From: Neobacillus niacini
GTDB taxonomy: Bacteria; Bacillota; Bacilli; Bacillales; Cytobacillaceae
DNA length: 64,000 bases
NCBI RefSeq assembly: GCF_023715415.1
Contig: NZ_JAMBOB010000002.1
Location: forward strand, 186,001-250,000
Reading direction: 5' to 3'
The first letter of the stretch is position 1; every line of letters starts with the position of its first letter. Below, piece after piece: positions 26,347 to 34,255 of the stretch. The notes beneath the pieces are model-generated. The model searched no databases and was not told the origin of the DNA. It saw only the letters and a list, made by a program, of their open reading frames with translations. The position numbers were made by a program, and so were the translations under genes.

Positions 26347-27420
26347 ATGAATCGCTATTTTTTATATTTAGTAATATTAAATATGCTGACAAATGTTATC
26401 ATTTTCGTACCCAATTTTCTTATTCAATATCGATACGATGGGGCAATAATGAGTATCCTAATCGCCACTATCAGCGGAATGATCTTAATGTACTTGGATA
26501 GCATCGTATTCGCAAGATTCCCAGGTAAGGGTCTACCTGAAATTATCGAAAATAGAATGAGAGTGCCATTTAAAATTATTTTGTTCGTGGGTTTTTCACT
26601 TTTTTGGTTTACAGCAGGACTAATAACGCTGCTTGGTTATATAGATATTCTCCATCGGTTTATCAATCCTGATTTGCCAAAGGTTTGGTTAATGGTTATT
26701 TTCCTGGCAGCTATTTGTTTTGTGATACAACTTTCTACCCAAAAGGTCGTCTACCTTCTTGAAATAATCTTACTCTTAAACGGCCCGTTGGTCATATTTA
26801 TCTTCTTCAAAGCGATAACAAGTGATTACTTAAACTGGGATTCTATTTTTGAAATAGGTACGCATTTTTTTACACCGCCGAAACTAACACCTATTGTTGT
26901 GGCTAGTTATGTATTTTCTGGCTATACCAATATCATCATTTTTAACCGATTGTTTAAAGAGAAAATCAAAAGTATCAATTTCGCTTTGATCCTGGGTTTA
27001 TCTATCTTGAATTTGTTTACTTCGTTCTTAGTTCCAATTGGGTTTCACGGTGCAGACGGTGCGCATGAATACATGTATCCGTGGATTATGACTTCAGATT
27101 CTATCCGCCTGGTATATAGTCCGATTGAACGTGCATTATTTATATTTCTCATGTTGTATATCAGCATCACCTTATTAAGTGTTTCTGTCCATTGGCATGT
27201 GGCTTTTGAGTTAATAAAAGGCTCTTATATAAAAAAACAAAGCAAAAAGAAAAATTGGCTGGTATTTGCTTGTTTTATTGGTTTTTCAATCTTGGCCGTA
27301 CTTCGCATAGACTTACTAAAGCCGGAAATGGTTATAAAGTTTTGGTTAATCGCTCGATACTTTTTTGAAATCATCATTGTATTCTGTTTTTTCTTTTTCC
27401 TTAGGAGGCGGAAAGCTTGA
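26347..27420 (+). CDS. Spore germination permease, GerB family (germinant receptor B subunit)
   Basis: The B subunit is an APC-superfamily integral membrane protein thought to bind the germinant. The 357-residue protein is hydrophobic throughout with about ten helices. Features typical of GerB include an early conserved region (FPGKGLPEIIENRM) and a central SGYTNIIIFNRLFKEK. ATG 26347 is chosen: GGGTGG lies upstream, and an open frame further upstream overlaps the gerA stop without a binding site. It lies 25 nt after gerA; its stop overlaps gerC by 4 nt. Confidence 0.9.
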   Translation: MNRYFLYLVILNMLTNVIIFVPNFLIQYRYDGAIMSILIATISGMILMYLDSIVFARFPGKGLPEIIENRMRVPFKIILFVGFSLFWFTAGLITLLGYIDILHRFINPDLPKVWLMVIFLAAICFVIQLSTQKVVYLLEIILLLNGPLVIFIFFKAITSDYLNWDSIFEIGTHFFTPPKLTPIVVASYVFSGYTNIIIFNRLFKEKIKSINFALILGLSILNLFTSFLVPIGFHGADGAHEYMYPWIMTSDSIRLVYSPIERALFIFLMLYISITLLSVSVHWHVAFELIKGSYIKKQSKKKNWLVFACFIGFSILAVLRIDLLKPEMVIKFWLIARYFFEIIIVFCFFFFLRRRKA

Positions 27421-28517
27421 AGCTCACTGGAAAGTGGTTTAGTGTCGGTGTTCTTTTTATCATAATTTCATTTTTACTAACTGGCTGCGGCTTTAAGGAT
27501 ATTGATAAACGGCTTTTCGTGGTAAGTATAGGAATTGATCCAGCAATAGATAGTTCGAAGAAATACCTTATCAGCCTGAAGTTTGCCATTCCAATAATAG
27601 AAGAGAAATCAAATGAATCCATGATCGTCTCAGAGGAAGCTGACACCATTTCCGAAGCAGTAAGAATGATTAAACCGAAAGTAGATAAAGAGATTGATTT
27701 TAGTCATGCAAAAGTTATTGTTTATAATCAAAAGATAGTACAAAAAGAGATTGAACCTAATCTTTATTATTGGTTTATTCGAAGGCGGGACATTCAGGAG
27801 GTTTCCTGGGTAGCAATAGGGAAGCCGTCCGCATTAGATGTCCTGAAATTAAAACCTAAATCCGAACGACTACCATCGAATTCACTGTTTCTTGCCCTTG
27901 GCAGAGATGGCCCAGAAACAGCCTATATTATACCTGAATTTCTTTTTGATTTTAAAAGAAGATTTAGTGAAAAGGGATTAGATCCTTACCTGCCTATTAT
28001 TGAAGTAAACAAAAATGCATTTGAAATTAATAAGGTTGGGCTTTTAAATAAGAAACAACTGAAGCTAAGTTTAAAGCCTATGGAAACAATGGCATTAAAT
28101 TTCTTATTAAATAACGAATCTAAAAGTGCTTTGGTAATCGATGATAAAGATAAAAGGTTAGTGATTGATACGAAAAGGGTAAAAACCAAATATAAAATTG
28201 TTCCAGATAATCAAAAACAGCCGTATATCAAATTTGATATAACAATAAACGGACGAATAGAAGAAGCAGATTTTTCAGTGAATAATGCGGATATCCCGGA
28301 ATATGAAAAATTAGCTAGAAAAGTAACACAGGAAAACGTTTATCAGTTTTTAGTGAAGATGCAAAAAGCCAATGTTGATCCGATTGGTTTTGGGCTGCGT
28401 TATCGTGCCAGGCATTTTGAAAAAGATGATTGGAAAACATGGCAGCAGTTATATCCTTCAATTAAGTTTAAAGTAAATGTTGATGTGCAAATTGAGGATA
28501 CAGGATTAGTGGAATAA
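27417..28517 (+). CDS. Spore germination lipoprotein, GerC family (germinant receptor C subunit)
   Basis: C subunits are lipoproteins that complete the receptor on the outer face of the spore inner membrane. The 366-residue protein has a lipoprotein signal (hydrophobic core then FLLTGCGFKDIDKR, lipidated Cys24) and the GerC beginning DIDKRLFVVSIGID. The central and C-terminal parts match the family pattern (SHAKVIVYNQKI, ending in YPSIKFKVNVDVQIEDTGLVE). TTG 27417 has AGGAGG 8 nt upstream and overlaps the gerB stop (TTGA). The operon ends here. Confidence 0.92.
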   Translation: MKLTGKWFSVGVLFIIISFLLTGCGFKDIDKRLFVVSIGIDPAIDSSKKYLISLKFAIPIIEEKSNESMIVSEEADTISEAVRMIKPKVDKEIDFSHAKVIVYNQKIVQKEIEPNLYYWFIRRRDIQEVSWVAIGKPSALDVLKLKPKSERLPSNSLFLALGRDGPETAYIIPEFLFDFKRRFSEKGLDPYLPIIEVNKNAFEINKVGLLNKKQLKLSLKPMETMALNFLLNNESKSALVIDDKDKRLVIDTKRVKTKYKIVPDNQKQPYIKFDITINGRIEEADFSVNNADIPEYEKLARKVTQENVYQFLVKMQKANVDPIGFGLRYRARHFEKDDWKTWQQLYPSIKFKVNVDVQIEDTGLVE

Positions 28518-28545
28518 AAAAGGCACTCCGATGGGGAATGCCTAA
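28514..28545. terminator. Terminator between gerC and the radical SAM gene
   Basis: On the minus strand AGGCATTCC pairs with GGAGTGCCT (one G-U) and is followed by TTTTTTATT, suiting the radical SAM gene. On the plus strand the same hairpin has one mismatch and a weak T-tract. Confidence 0.6.
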
Positions 28546-28551
28546 AGTTTA

Positions 28552-29709
28552 TTATACAGTTTGTTCTGATTTTTTTCTCATTGACTGAGGGATATAAACA
28601 CAGAAAGGTTCGCTTTCCATATAGTCCCCAGTTACAGCATAGGTTCTTGAACGGGAACCGCCACAGATTTTGTTAAATTCGCAGACTCCGCATTTGCCTT
28701 TATAGTTATCTGGCTGTCTTAGGTCTTTAAATACTTTTGATTCACGGTAAATTTCGGCTAATGGCGTTTCACGGATATTACCACCAACGATAGGAAGCAA
28801 GCCGCTTGGCATTACATCCCCTATATGGTTAACAAATGCAAAGCCATTTCCATCATTTACACCCTTTGGTGCACGTTTTAATCCATCGTGCATCGAAGCA
28901 AAATCAGTGGTGATCGAGTCTTCGTAGCGAATATCACCTTTTTCTATAACATGATCACGTGCTTTTTCTTGTAAAACAACACGACGGTAATGCTGAGCAG
29001 CAGTTGTTTTAATATCATAAGGAGCTGTCTTACTTAACTGATACAACCAACGAAATACCTTTTCATGTTCGGCTGGAGTAATACATGCATCCATTTGACC
29101 TCGTCCTGTTGGAACTAGTAAGAAGATGTACCACATGACGGCACCAAGCTCTTCAACCAGTTTAGACATTTGTTCAAGATGGTCGTAATTGTAACGGGAG
29201 ATAACTGTATTGATTTGCAAAGGCATTCCCAATTCGTTTAAATACTTAATCTTTTCAATCGTCAAATCGAAGGAACCTGGCACTCCACGGAATTTGTCGT
29301 GAATTTCTGCTGTCGGTGCGTCAAGACTCAAGCCCCAGCGTGAAAGACCAACCTCCTTAGCACGTTGCATTTTTTCCTTTGTAACATTCGGAGTTGCGCT
29401 AGGCGTCATTGAAACCCTCATGCCTTTCTTAACTGCATAATCTGCAAGCTCAAAAAGGTCTTCACGCATCATACAATCTCCGCCTGAGAAAACAAGCATC
29501 GGATTATCCATTTCATAAATTTGATCAATTAAGTTAATACCTTCTTCGTGTGTCAATTCACGAGGGTCTGGAGCCAGCTGTGCATCCGCACGGCAGTGTA
29601 CACATTTTAGTTGGCATGCGCGTGTTACTTCCCAAATGACAATAAACGGGTTAACGTCATAATCAATTTTTTTCATTCCATGTGGATGTCCTTTACTTAT
29701 TCCTTGCAT
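28552..29709 (-). CDS. Radical SAM/SPASM domain protein (TIGR04053-like)
   Basis: The 385-residue protein has the radical SAM cluster motif CQLKCVHC near residue 33 and a typical TIM-barrel core. A C-terminal SPASM region carries further Cys (KCGVCEFNKICGGSRSRTY ... EPFCVYIP), likely holding auxiliary iron-sulphur clusters. Its relatives include haem d1/alternative haem enzymes (NirJ, AhbD-type) and a family often found in bacilli; the actual reaction is unknown. In place of the common TGGEP the SAM-binding stretch reads FSGGDCMMRED. ATG 29709 has GGTGAT 4 nt upstream; a TTG further out (29721) is less likely. Monocistronic, divergent from the NlpC/P60 gene across a long regulatory gap. Confidence 0.85.
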   Translation of the reverse strand: MQGISKGHPHGMKKIDYDVNPFIVIWEVTRACQLKCVHCRADAQLAPDPRELTHEEGINLIDQIYEMDNPMLVFSGGDCMMREDLFELADYAVKKGMRVSMTPSATPNVTKEKMQRAKEVGLSRWGLSLDAPTAEIHDKFRGVPGSFDLTIEKIKYLNELGMPLQINTVISRYNYDHLEQMSKLVEELGAVMWYIFLLVPTGRGQMDACITPAEHEKVFRWLYQLSKTAPYDIKTTAAQHYRRVVLQEKARDHVIEKGDIRYEDSITTDFASMHDGLKRAPKGVNDGNGFAFVNHIGDVMPSGLLPIVGGNIRETPLAEIYRESKVFKDLRQPDNYKGKCGVCEFNKICGGSRSRTYAVTGDYMESEPFCVYIPQSMRKKSEQTV

Positions 29710-29812
29710 ACTTATCACCAAGATTCATAATATTTTTTTAACCAATTAAAAACCATAAAAAATGTTTCTATAGGTTTATTATAAATTTGTCCTTTGGTTG
29801 TGCATGAAAGGA

Positions 29813-29968
29813 TTGTTACAATATTTCATAAGGTTTGTTACAAATTTTCTACAATCCTATTTTCAAAAAAATACCAAACTACTACTATCGGTTGTTTTTT
29901 TACTAGATAAAGTGAATAGAAATCCTTGATGTATAAGGGTTGGAAGTATTTTCAAAGGTTTGTTACTA
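29813..29968. promoter_or_regulatory. Three related TTGTTACAA-type repeats in a 374-bp gap
   Basis: TTGTTACAA occurs at 29813-29821 and 29835-29843, 22 bp apart (two helical turns), and as TTGTTACTA at 29960-29968. AAGGTTTGTTAC is shared by copies two and three. They lie in the gap between the divergent radical SAM and cell-wall hydrolase genes (29710-30083) and look like repeated operator half-sites. Beyond this I see no RNA element there. Confidence 0.45.
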
Positions 29969-30083
29969 GAGGGCTTTCATTCCCACGTTAGGGAAATCCT
30001 TCCTGAATACCCAAATGTTAAGGATGTAAACAAATAGGCGTTCTCCTTTATGATGTATGTACTACGATAGAAGGAGACCTACA

Positions 30084-30866
30084 ATGAAAAAACATTTACT
30101 GACAGTCGCGGCAGCTGCCGGCATATTGTTTACCTCTTTTGGTGGATCTGTAAGTGCACATGAAAATGTCTATACTGTAAAATCTGGTGATACCCTTTGG
30201 AGAATCTCGCAAAATAATAATATATCCGTTACAAATATTAAAGTTTGGAATAATCTTTCTAGCGATAGCATCTATGTAAATCAAACACTATCATTAGTAG
30301 CACCTCATTCTCATGAAACTCAATCAGTAACCACTTACACCGTCCAAAAAGGGGATACATTATGGGGGATTTCTTCTCGGTATAAGTTAACCGTAGCCCA
30401 GCTTAAATCTCTTAATAACATAAGCAATGATACTATTTATGTTGGACAAGTTCTAAAGGTTTCTGGTGAGGCTTCAGCTCCAGCCCCGGCGCCAATTTCT
30501 ACTGTTTCAAAAGCGCAAATGGTAATAACAGAAGCCAAGAAATATATCGGCACACCTTACCTATGGGGTGGAAATACTCCGGCCGGGTTCGATTGCAGCG
30601 GCTTCTCAAAATACGTTTTTGAAAAAGTAGGAATCTCTCTTCCGAGAACAGCAGCAACTCAATTTTCAGGCTTAAAAACTGTTAGTAGCCCAAGCCCTGG
30701 TGACCTAGTTTTCTTTTCAACTTATGCACCTGGTCCTAGTCATTTAGGGATTTATATTGGAGATAACAAATTCATTCATGCCGGTACGTCAACAGGTGTA
30801 ACCATCACTGATATGAATAATCCTTATTGGAAACCTAGATATCTAGGTGCAAGAACAGCATTTTAA
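30084..30866 (+). CDS. Cell-wall D,L-endopeptidase: two LysM plus NlpC/P60
   Basis: The 260-residue secreted protein has a signal peptide ending near ASGSVSA-type residues (FTSFGGSVSAHE) and LysM repeat 1 (YTVKSGDTLWRIS ... IYVNQTL). LysM repeat 2 follows (YTVQKGDTLWGISSRY ... IYVGQVL), then an Ala/Pro linker and an NlpC/P60 domain (about 145-260). Catalytic residues are Cys in FDCSGF, His in SHLGIYIG and a late His in FIHAG. It should bind peptidoglycan through LysM and cut stem peptides, as LytF/CwlS-type autolysins do. ATG 30084 follows AAGGAGA; an earlier ATG at 30057 has no binding site. Monocistronic with a terminator. Confidence 0.93.
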   Translation: MKKHLLTVAAAAGILFTSFGGSVSAHENVYTVKSGDTLWRISQNNNISVTNIKVWNNLSSDSIYVNQTLSLVAPHSHETQSVTTYTVQKGDTLWGISSRYKLTVAQLKSLNNISNDTIYVGQVLKVSGEASAPAPAPISTVSKAQMVITEAKKYIGTPYLWGGNTPAGFDCSGFSKYVFEKVGISLPRTAATQFSGLKTVSSPSPGDLVFFSTYAPGPSHLGIYIGDNKFIHAGTSTGVTITDMNNPYWKPRYLGARTAF

Positions 30867-30878
30867 TAGAACGAAAAC

Positions 30879-30910
30879 AACCTTTATCAAACGATAAAGG
30901 TCTTTTTTTG
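30879..30910 (+). terminator. Terminator after the NlpC/P60 gene
   Basis: ACCTTTATC and GATAAAGGT pair around AAAC, then CTTTTTTT. Confidence 0.85.
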
Positions 30911-30997
30911 TTCAAAAGATCTGAATATTTATGGTTTATGTAAGGGGCATTTACCTTTATACTTAACTATGAAGAGAAATTAGATTAGGAGAAGTCG

Positions 30998-31627
30998 ATG
31001 GTTAAAAGAATCCTAAGCATATCATTATTATTGGTTGTCATTGCAATTGGCTTTTTTCAAAAAGATGAACTGCTTGCATTAATTAAGGCAGGCGGAGTAG
31101 TTTCAATTTTCATAAGCATGCTGTTTGTTTCCATATGTGTCTTTTTTCCTGTCATCCCATTTCCAGTTTTAGCTGGTGTTATCGGAGGTGTATTTGGAAC
31201 GACCCAAGGTGTAATGGTTTCTTTGATAGGAGCCATGGCTGGGACGATGGGTTTCTTCTTTTTAAGCAGGTACGGTTTCCGGGATTATGCACAATCTAAG
31301 TTAATGAAATATCCTAAAATCCAGGAATACGAGGATTTTCTTTATCGAAATTCCTTTGTCGCAATCTTAACCTGCCGACTGATTCCAATCATCCCAGCAC
31401 CTGTGGTCAACATCATTTGTGGTTTAAGTAACGTGAATTGGCTTATATTTTTTACTGCATCAACCATAGGGAAGATACCAAACATATTGATTTTATCCTA
31501 TGCAGGTGCTTCTTTTAGCAGTAACAAGCTGTTTTCTTTTGGTTTATACGGCGGCTATATTCTCATTCTAGTCCTAATAAATTTCGTGATCATGTATCGT
31601 AAAATGGCAAAGGAAACTGTGGACTAA
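30998..31627 (+). CDS. TVP38/TMEM64 (DedA-like, VTT domain) membrane protein
   Basis: The 209-residue integral membrane protein has about five to six helices and the VTT/SNARE-associated signature: FPVIPFPVLAGVIGGVFGTTQGVMVSLIGAMAGTMGFFFLSRYGFR, and the second re-entrant part FVAILTCRLIPIIPAPVVNIICGLSNV. Homologues act as lipid scramblases or flippases (DedA superfamily). It is similar in size to B. subtilis YtxB/YdjZ-type proteins. ATG 30998 has AGGAGA upstream. It converges with and overlaps the 115-aa gene by 4 nt at its end. Substrate unknown. Confidence 0.85.
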   Translation: MVKRILSISLLLVVIAIGFFQKDELLALIKAGGVVSIFISMLFVSICVFFPVIPFPVLAGVIGGVFGTTQGVMVSLIGAMAGTMGFFFLSRYGFRDYAQSKLMKYPKIQEYEDFLYRNSFVAILTCRLIPIIPAPVVNIICGLSNVNWLIFFTASTIGKIPNILILSYAGASFSSNKLFSFGLYGGYILILVLINFVIMYRKMAKETVD

Positions 31628-31971
31628 ACAATGTATTTTACTGGAGAATCCTTTTCTTCGATTGTAATAACTTCATTAAAGAAGCTTTTTAATATAAACC
31701 ATCGAGCCGGGTAGGTATTCATAAAGTCTTCCATTACTAAAGGAGAGTATTGGATTAGACAATCAAGATAGTTTCTATGTTTTTTAAGATCATGTAATAG
31801 TGCATGTGGAATGGTGTAGTAATCATAAATTTGATACGGATTTAATTTTACGACTTCGATTTTATGTTGTTGAATGAATGATAATATAGATTGTTCTTGA
31901 AGTTTAAAGCTTTCTTCCTTCGAAAGCCCGTTTATACTTATCCGATCATTAATAAAGTAGATTCCTTTCAT
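31624..31971 (-). CDS. 115-aa hypothetical protein (resolvase N-terminal-like start)
   Basis: The N-terminus, IYFINDRISINGLSKEES then LQEQSILSFIQQHKIEVVKL, reads like the beta-strand/helix start of serine recombinases (YxRxSxxxQ ... QxxxLxxFI). It lacks a clear active-site Ser in context and any DNA-binding C-terminal part, so it is not a working recombinase. The rest is Tyr/His/Leu-rich helix with no known motif. GAGGTG precedes ATG 31971. It is monocistronic, its end overlapping the convergent TVP38 gene by 4 nt. Function unknown. Confidence 0.62.
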   Translation of the reverse strand: MKGIYFINDRISINGLSKEESFKLQEQSILSFIQQHKIEVVKLNPYQIYDYYTIPHALLHDLKKHRNYLDCLIQYSPLVMEDFMNTYPARWFILKSFFNEVITIEEKDSPVKYIV

Positions 31972-32088
31972 ACCATGACACCTCTTTCTACTAGTGTTTT
32001 GGTATTGTTATTGACAGGTGTGGAAGGAAGTATACTTCAGTAATAACAAGATAGTAGTTTATTCCTAATATATGGAAGGTGATGAAAC

Positions 32089-32532
32089 ATGGCTAGTTGG
32101 GAAAAGGATGGTTTTACGATTAGTACGGATAAGCAATATCTTGATACAAATGTCATTCACCATTTTTTGTGTGTTGATTCTTACTGGGCCAAAGGGATTA
32201 CAATGGAAAAAGTAAAGAAATCAATTGAGAAATCCTCGATTTGTTTCGGTATGTACGAAGGAAATCCTGCAATAGGGGAAGCGAAGCAAATCGGTTTTGT
32301 CCGAGCAGTAACAGATTTTATAAGATTCGCTTGGATTATGGATGTATTTGTCCTTCCGGAATACAGAGGCAGAGGCTTATCGAAATGGATGATAGAGACG
32401 ATGGTAGCGGAATCGGAATTAAAAGAAGTTCGGAAAATGATGTTATGTACGTATGACGCACATGGTTTATATGAACAATATGGTTTTCAAACACTCGATG
32501 ACCCTGAAATTTTTATGCAAAGAAAAATATAG
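32089..32532 (+). CDS. GNAT acetyltransferase
   Basis: The 147-residue protein shows the GNAT fold: IGFVRAVTDFIRFAWIMDVFVLPEYRGRGLSKWMIETMV is beta4-alpha3 with the acetyl-CoA pyrophosphate motif YRGRGLSKW. The end, TYDAHGLYEQYGFQTL, is the usual final helix-turn. Substrate unknown. RBS GGAAGGTGATG precedes ATG 32089. It is monocistronic; a hairpin at 32547 follows. Confidence 0.88.
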   Translation: MASWEKDGFTISTDKQYLDTNVIHHFLCVDSYWAKGITMEKVKKSIEKSSICFGMYEGNPAIGEAKQIGFVRAVTDFIRFAWIMDVFVLPEYRGRGLSKWMIETMVAESELKEVRKMMLCTYDAHGLYEQYGFQTLDDPEIFMQRKI

Positions 32533-32546
32533 TATATTGTTAAACA

Positions 32547-32580
32547 GGCTGTCTGCTAATGAGTAGACAGCCAGTATTAT
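32547..32580 (+). terminator. Hairpin after the GNAT gene, poor T-tract
   Basis: GGCTGTCTGCT pairs with AGTAGACAGCC (11 bp, one G-U) around AATG. The following tract (AGTATTATTATG) is T-rich but broken, so termination is likely but not certain. Confidence 0.45.
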
Positions 32581-32598
32581 TATGTTGGGAGAGACAAA

Positions 32599-33204
32599 AT
32601 GATTAGTGCTGCAATACATGGATTTATCTTAGCATTTGGACTTATTCTGCCTTTAGGTGTACAAAATGTTTTTGTATTTAATCAAGGAGCCTTACAGCCT
32701 AAATGGAAAAACGCATTACCTGTGGTCTTAACAGCTGCACTCTGTGACACACTCTTAATTTCATTGGCTGTATTAGGTATTTCTGCTGTTGTGTTAGAAA
32801 TCAGTTTTCTAAAACTTGCTTTGAGTGTGATTGGAATTGGCTTTTTGCTTTATATGGGCTATGTGACATGGAAAAGTAAACATAGTACAGAGGGGAATAG
32901 TGTTCAATTATTTTCAAGTCGGAAACAAATTACCTTTGCCGCATCTGTTTCCTTGTTAAATCCACATGCCATAATGGATACCATTGGTGTAATCGGAACA
33001 AGTTCATTAACGTACACAGGAGTTGAAAAAACAGTCTTTACGATTGTATGTATTTTCGTTTCTTGGATTTGGTTTTTTGGATTATCCATTGTTGGCAGAT
33101 TGGCAGGAAGACTTGATCAAAGTGGAAAATTCATTAACACGTTAAACAAAATATCTGCTGTAATCATGTGGGGAACGGCGGTGTACCTAGTGTATTCCTT
33201 ATAA
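32599..33204 (+). CDS. LysE family amino-acid exporter
   Basis: Members export basic amino acids (LysE, ArgO) or other amino acids. The 201-residue protein has the typical start FILAFGLILPLGVQNVFVFNQGAL, the conserved Asp-containing DTLLISLAVLGIS, and SLLNPHAIMDTIGVIG (NPHA/NPxA motif). Six hydrophobic helices are visible. Length fits. GGGAGAG precedes ATG 32599. Monocistronic; no LysG-type regulator is adjacent, so the substrate is not fixed. Confidence 0.88.
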   Translation: MISAAIHGFILAFGLILPLGVQNVFVFNQGALQPKWKNALPVVLTAALCDTLLISLAVLGISAVVLEISFLKLALSVIGIGFLLYMGYVTWKSKHSTEGNSVQLFSSRKQITFAASVSLLNPHAIMDTIGVIGTSSLTYTGVEKTVFTIVCIFVSWIWFFGLSIVGRLAGRLDQSGKFINTLNKISAVIMWGTAVYLVYSL

Positions 33205-33210
33205 AAAATT

Positions 33211-33231
33211 TACCCGGCAAATTGCCGGGTA
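33211..33231. terminator. Hairpin after the LysE gene
   Basis: TACCCGGC and GCCGGGTA pair around AAATT. A T-run lies only on the minus-strand side, so its use as a plus-strand terminator is uncertain. The gap to 33365 also holds GGTTC-N7-GAACC near 33269, with no reading frame. Confidence 0.4.
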
Positions 33232-33364
33232 TGGGAAAAAATCTATAAAATAAAAGGGGGGAGGATCGGTTCGGTTACTGAACCTATATTTATCTTAACG
33301 AAAAAATATGAACAAACTATGAATGAATAATTAATAGATTGGTAAATCTGTGGAGGGGAAAGAA

Positions 33365-33541
33365 GTGAAGGATTTCCATTGTTGTGCCACCTGCAGACAT
33401 TTTAAAGCTGAAAGAAAATCAGATTCAATGATCTATTACTGCAGTCGTTTAGGATTTGAAACCAAAACTAATTATAAATTTAACTGCTGGACTCCAAAAA
33501 AGAGCATAATAGATTTAATGGATAAATTGAAGAAGAGTTAA
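33365..33541 (+). CDS. Small five-cysteine protein, 58 aa
   Basis: GTG 33365 follows GGAGGGG by 6 nt; a GTG further upstream (33350) overlaps that site. The product starts KDFHCCATCRHFKAER, then YYCSRLGF and FNCWTPKK, giving Cys-Cys-x2-Cys ... Cys ... Cys. It probably folds around one zinc ion. It is 17 nt before the haemolysin III-like gene, so likely cotranscribed. I do not know the family function; similar short zinc-binding proteins are common in bacilli. Confidence 0.65.
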   Translation: MKDFHCCATCRHFKAERKSDSMIYYCSRLGFETKTNYKFNCWTPKKSIIDLMDKLKKS

Positions 33542-33558
33542 AAAAGGAGTTTTGCGAA

Positions 33559-34206
33559 ATGGCAAACACACATGTATTTTCACGGAAAGAGGAAGTTGCC
33601 AATTCAATCACGCATGGGATCGGTGCGATTCTTAGTATTGCGGCTTTGGTCATATTGATTGTTTTTTCGACCCTATACGGAACGGCATGGCATGTTGTTA
33701 GTTTTACGATTTATGGTGCCTCGATGTTCATTTTGTATATGTCATCAACATTGGTACATAGTTTTCCAGAAGGGAAAGCGAAAGACCTATTTGAAATCTT
33801 TGACCATTCCTCTATCTACTTATATATAGCAGGAACCTATACTCCATTCCTGCTCGTTGTCATTAGAGGTCCACTGGGCTGGTCCTTATTCGGAGTAGTA
33901 TGGGGACTGGCGATTGCTGGTACAGTTTTTAAATGTTTTTTTACAAAAAAATATTTATTTACCTCGACAATTCTCTATGTGGTGATGGGGTGGATGATGG
34001 TTTTTGCATGGAAACCCTTAGCAGCTAAGCTCCCTTCTGAAGGGATGACCTATTTAATGATTGGCGGCCTCCTCTACACATTTGGAGCGATTTTTTATGT
34101 ATGGCGCGGATTTCGATATCATCACGCAGTCTGGCATCTATTTGTCATTGCAGCTACAGTGCTTCACTTTTTCTGCGTATTGTTTTATGTATTGCCAATA
34201 AAATAG
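33559..34206 (+). CDS. Haemolysin III / PAQR family membrane protein (YqfA-like)
   Basis: The 215-residue protein has seven membrane helices. The PAQR/HlyIII metal-site pattern is visible: NSITHGIGAIL at the start, STLVHSF, FDHSSIYLYIAGTYTPFLLV, and WRGFRYHHAVWHLFVIAATVLHFFCV at the end with several His. Bacterial members are of uncertain role (membrane fluidity or hydrolase activity are proposed for relatives). AAGGAG precedes ATG 33559. It is preceded by the five-Cys gene and followed by a strong terminator. Confidence 0.9.
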   Translation: MANTHVFSRKEEVANSITHGIGAILSIAALVILIVFSTLYGTAWHVVSFTIYGASMFILYMSSTLVHSFPEGKAKDLFEIFDHSSIYLYIAGTYTPFLLVVIRGPLGWSLFGVVWGLAIAGTVFKCFFTKKYLFTSTILYVVMGWMMVFAWKPLAAKLPSEGMTYLMIGGLLYTFGAIFYVWRGFRYHHAVWHLFVIAATVLHFFCVLFYVLPIK

Positions 34207-34213
34207 TGGATTC

Positions 34214-34252
34214 AAAAAGGCGTCTGGTTAAAAAGTACCAGACGCCTTTTTC
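34214..34252. terminator. Bidirectional terminator between convergent genes
   Basis: AAAAAGGCGTCTGGT pairs with ACCAGACGCCTTTTT (15 bp, 8-nt loop), with T-runs on both sides. It separates the haemolysin III-like gene and the PBP gene. Confidence 0.9.
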
Positions 34253-34255
34253 TAA

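Noticed and set aside
29710..30083. Possible c-di-AMP (ydaO-type) riboswitch before the NlpC/P60 gene
   Set aside because: Such switches often precede cell-wall hydrolase genes, so I looked, but the conserved sequence blocks are absent and no terminator lies before the gene.
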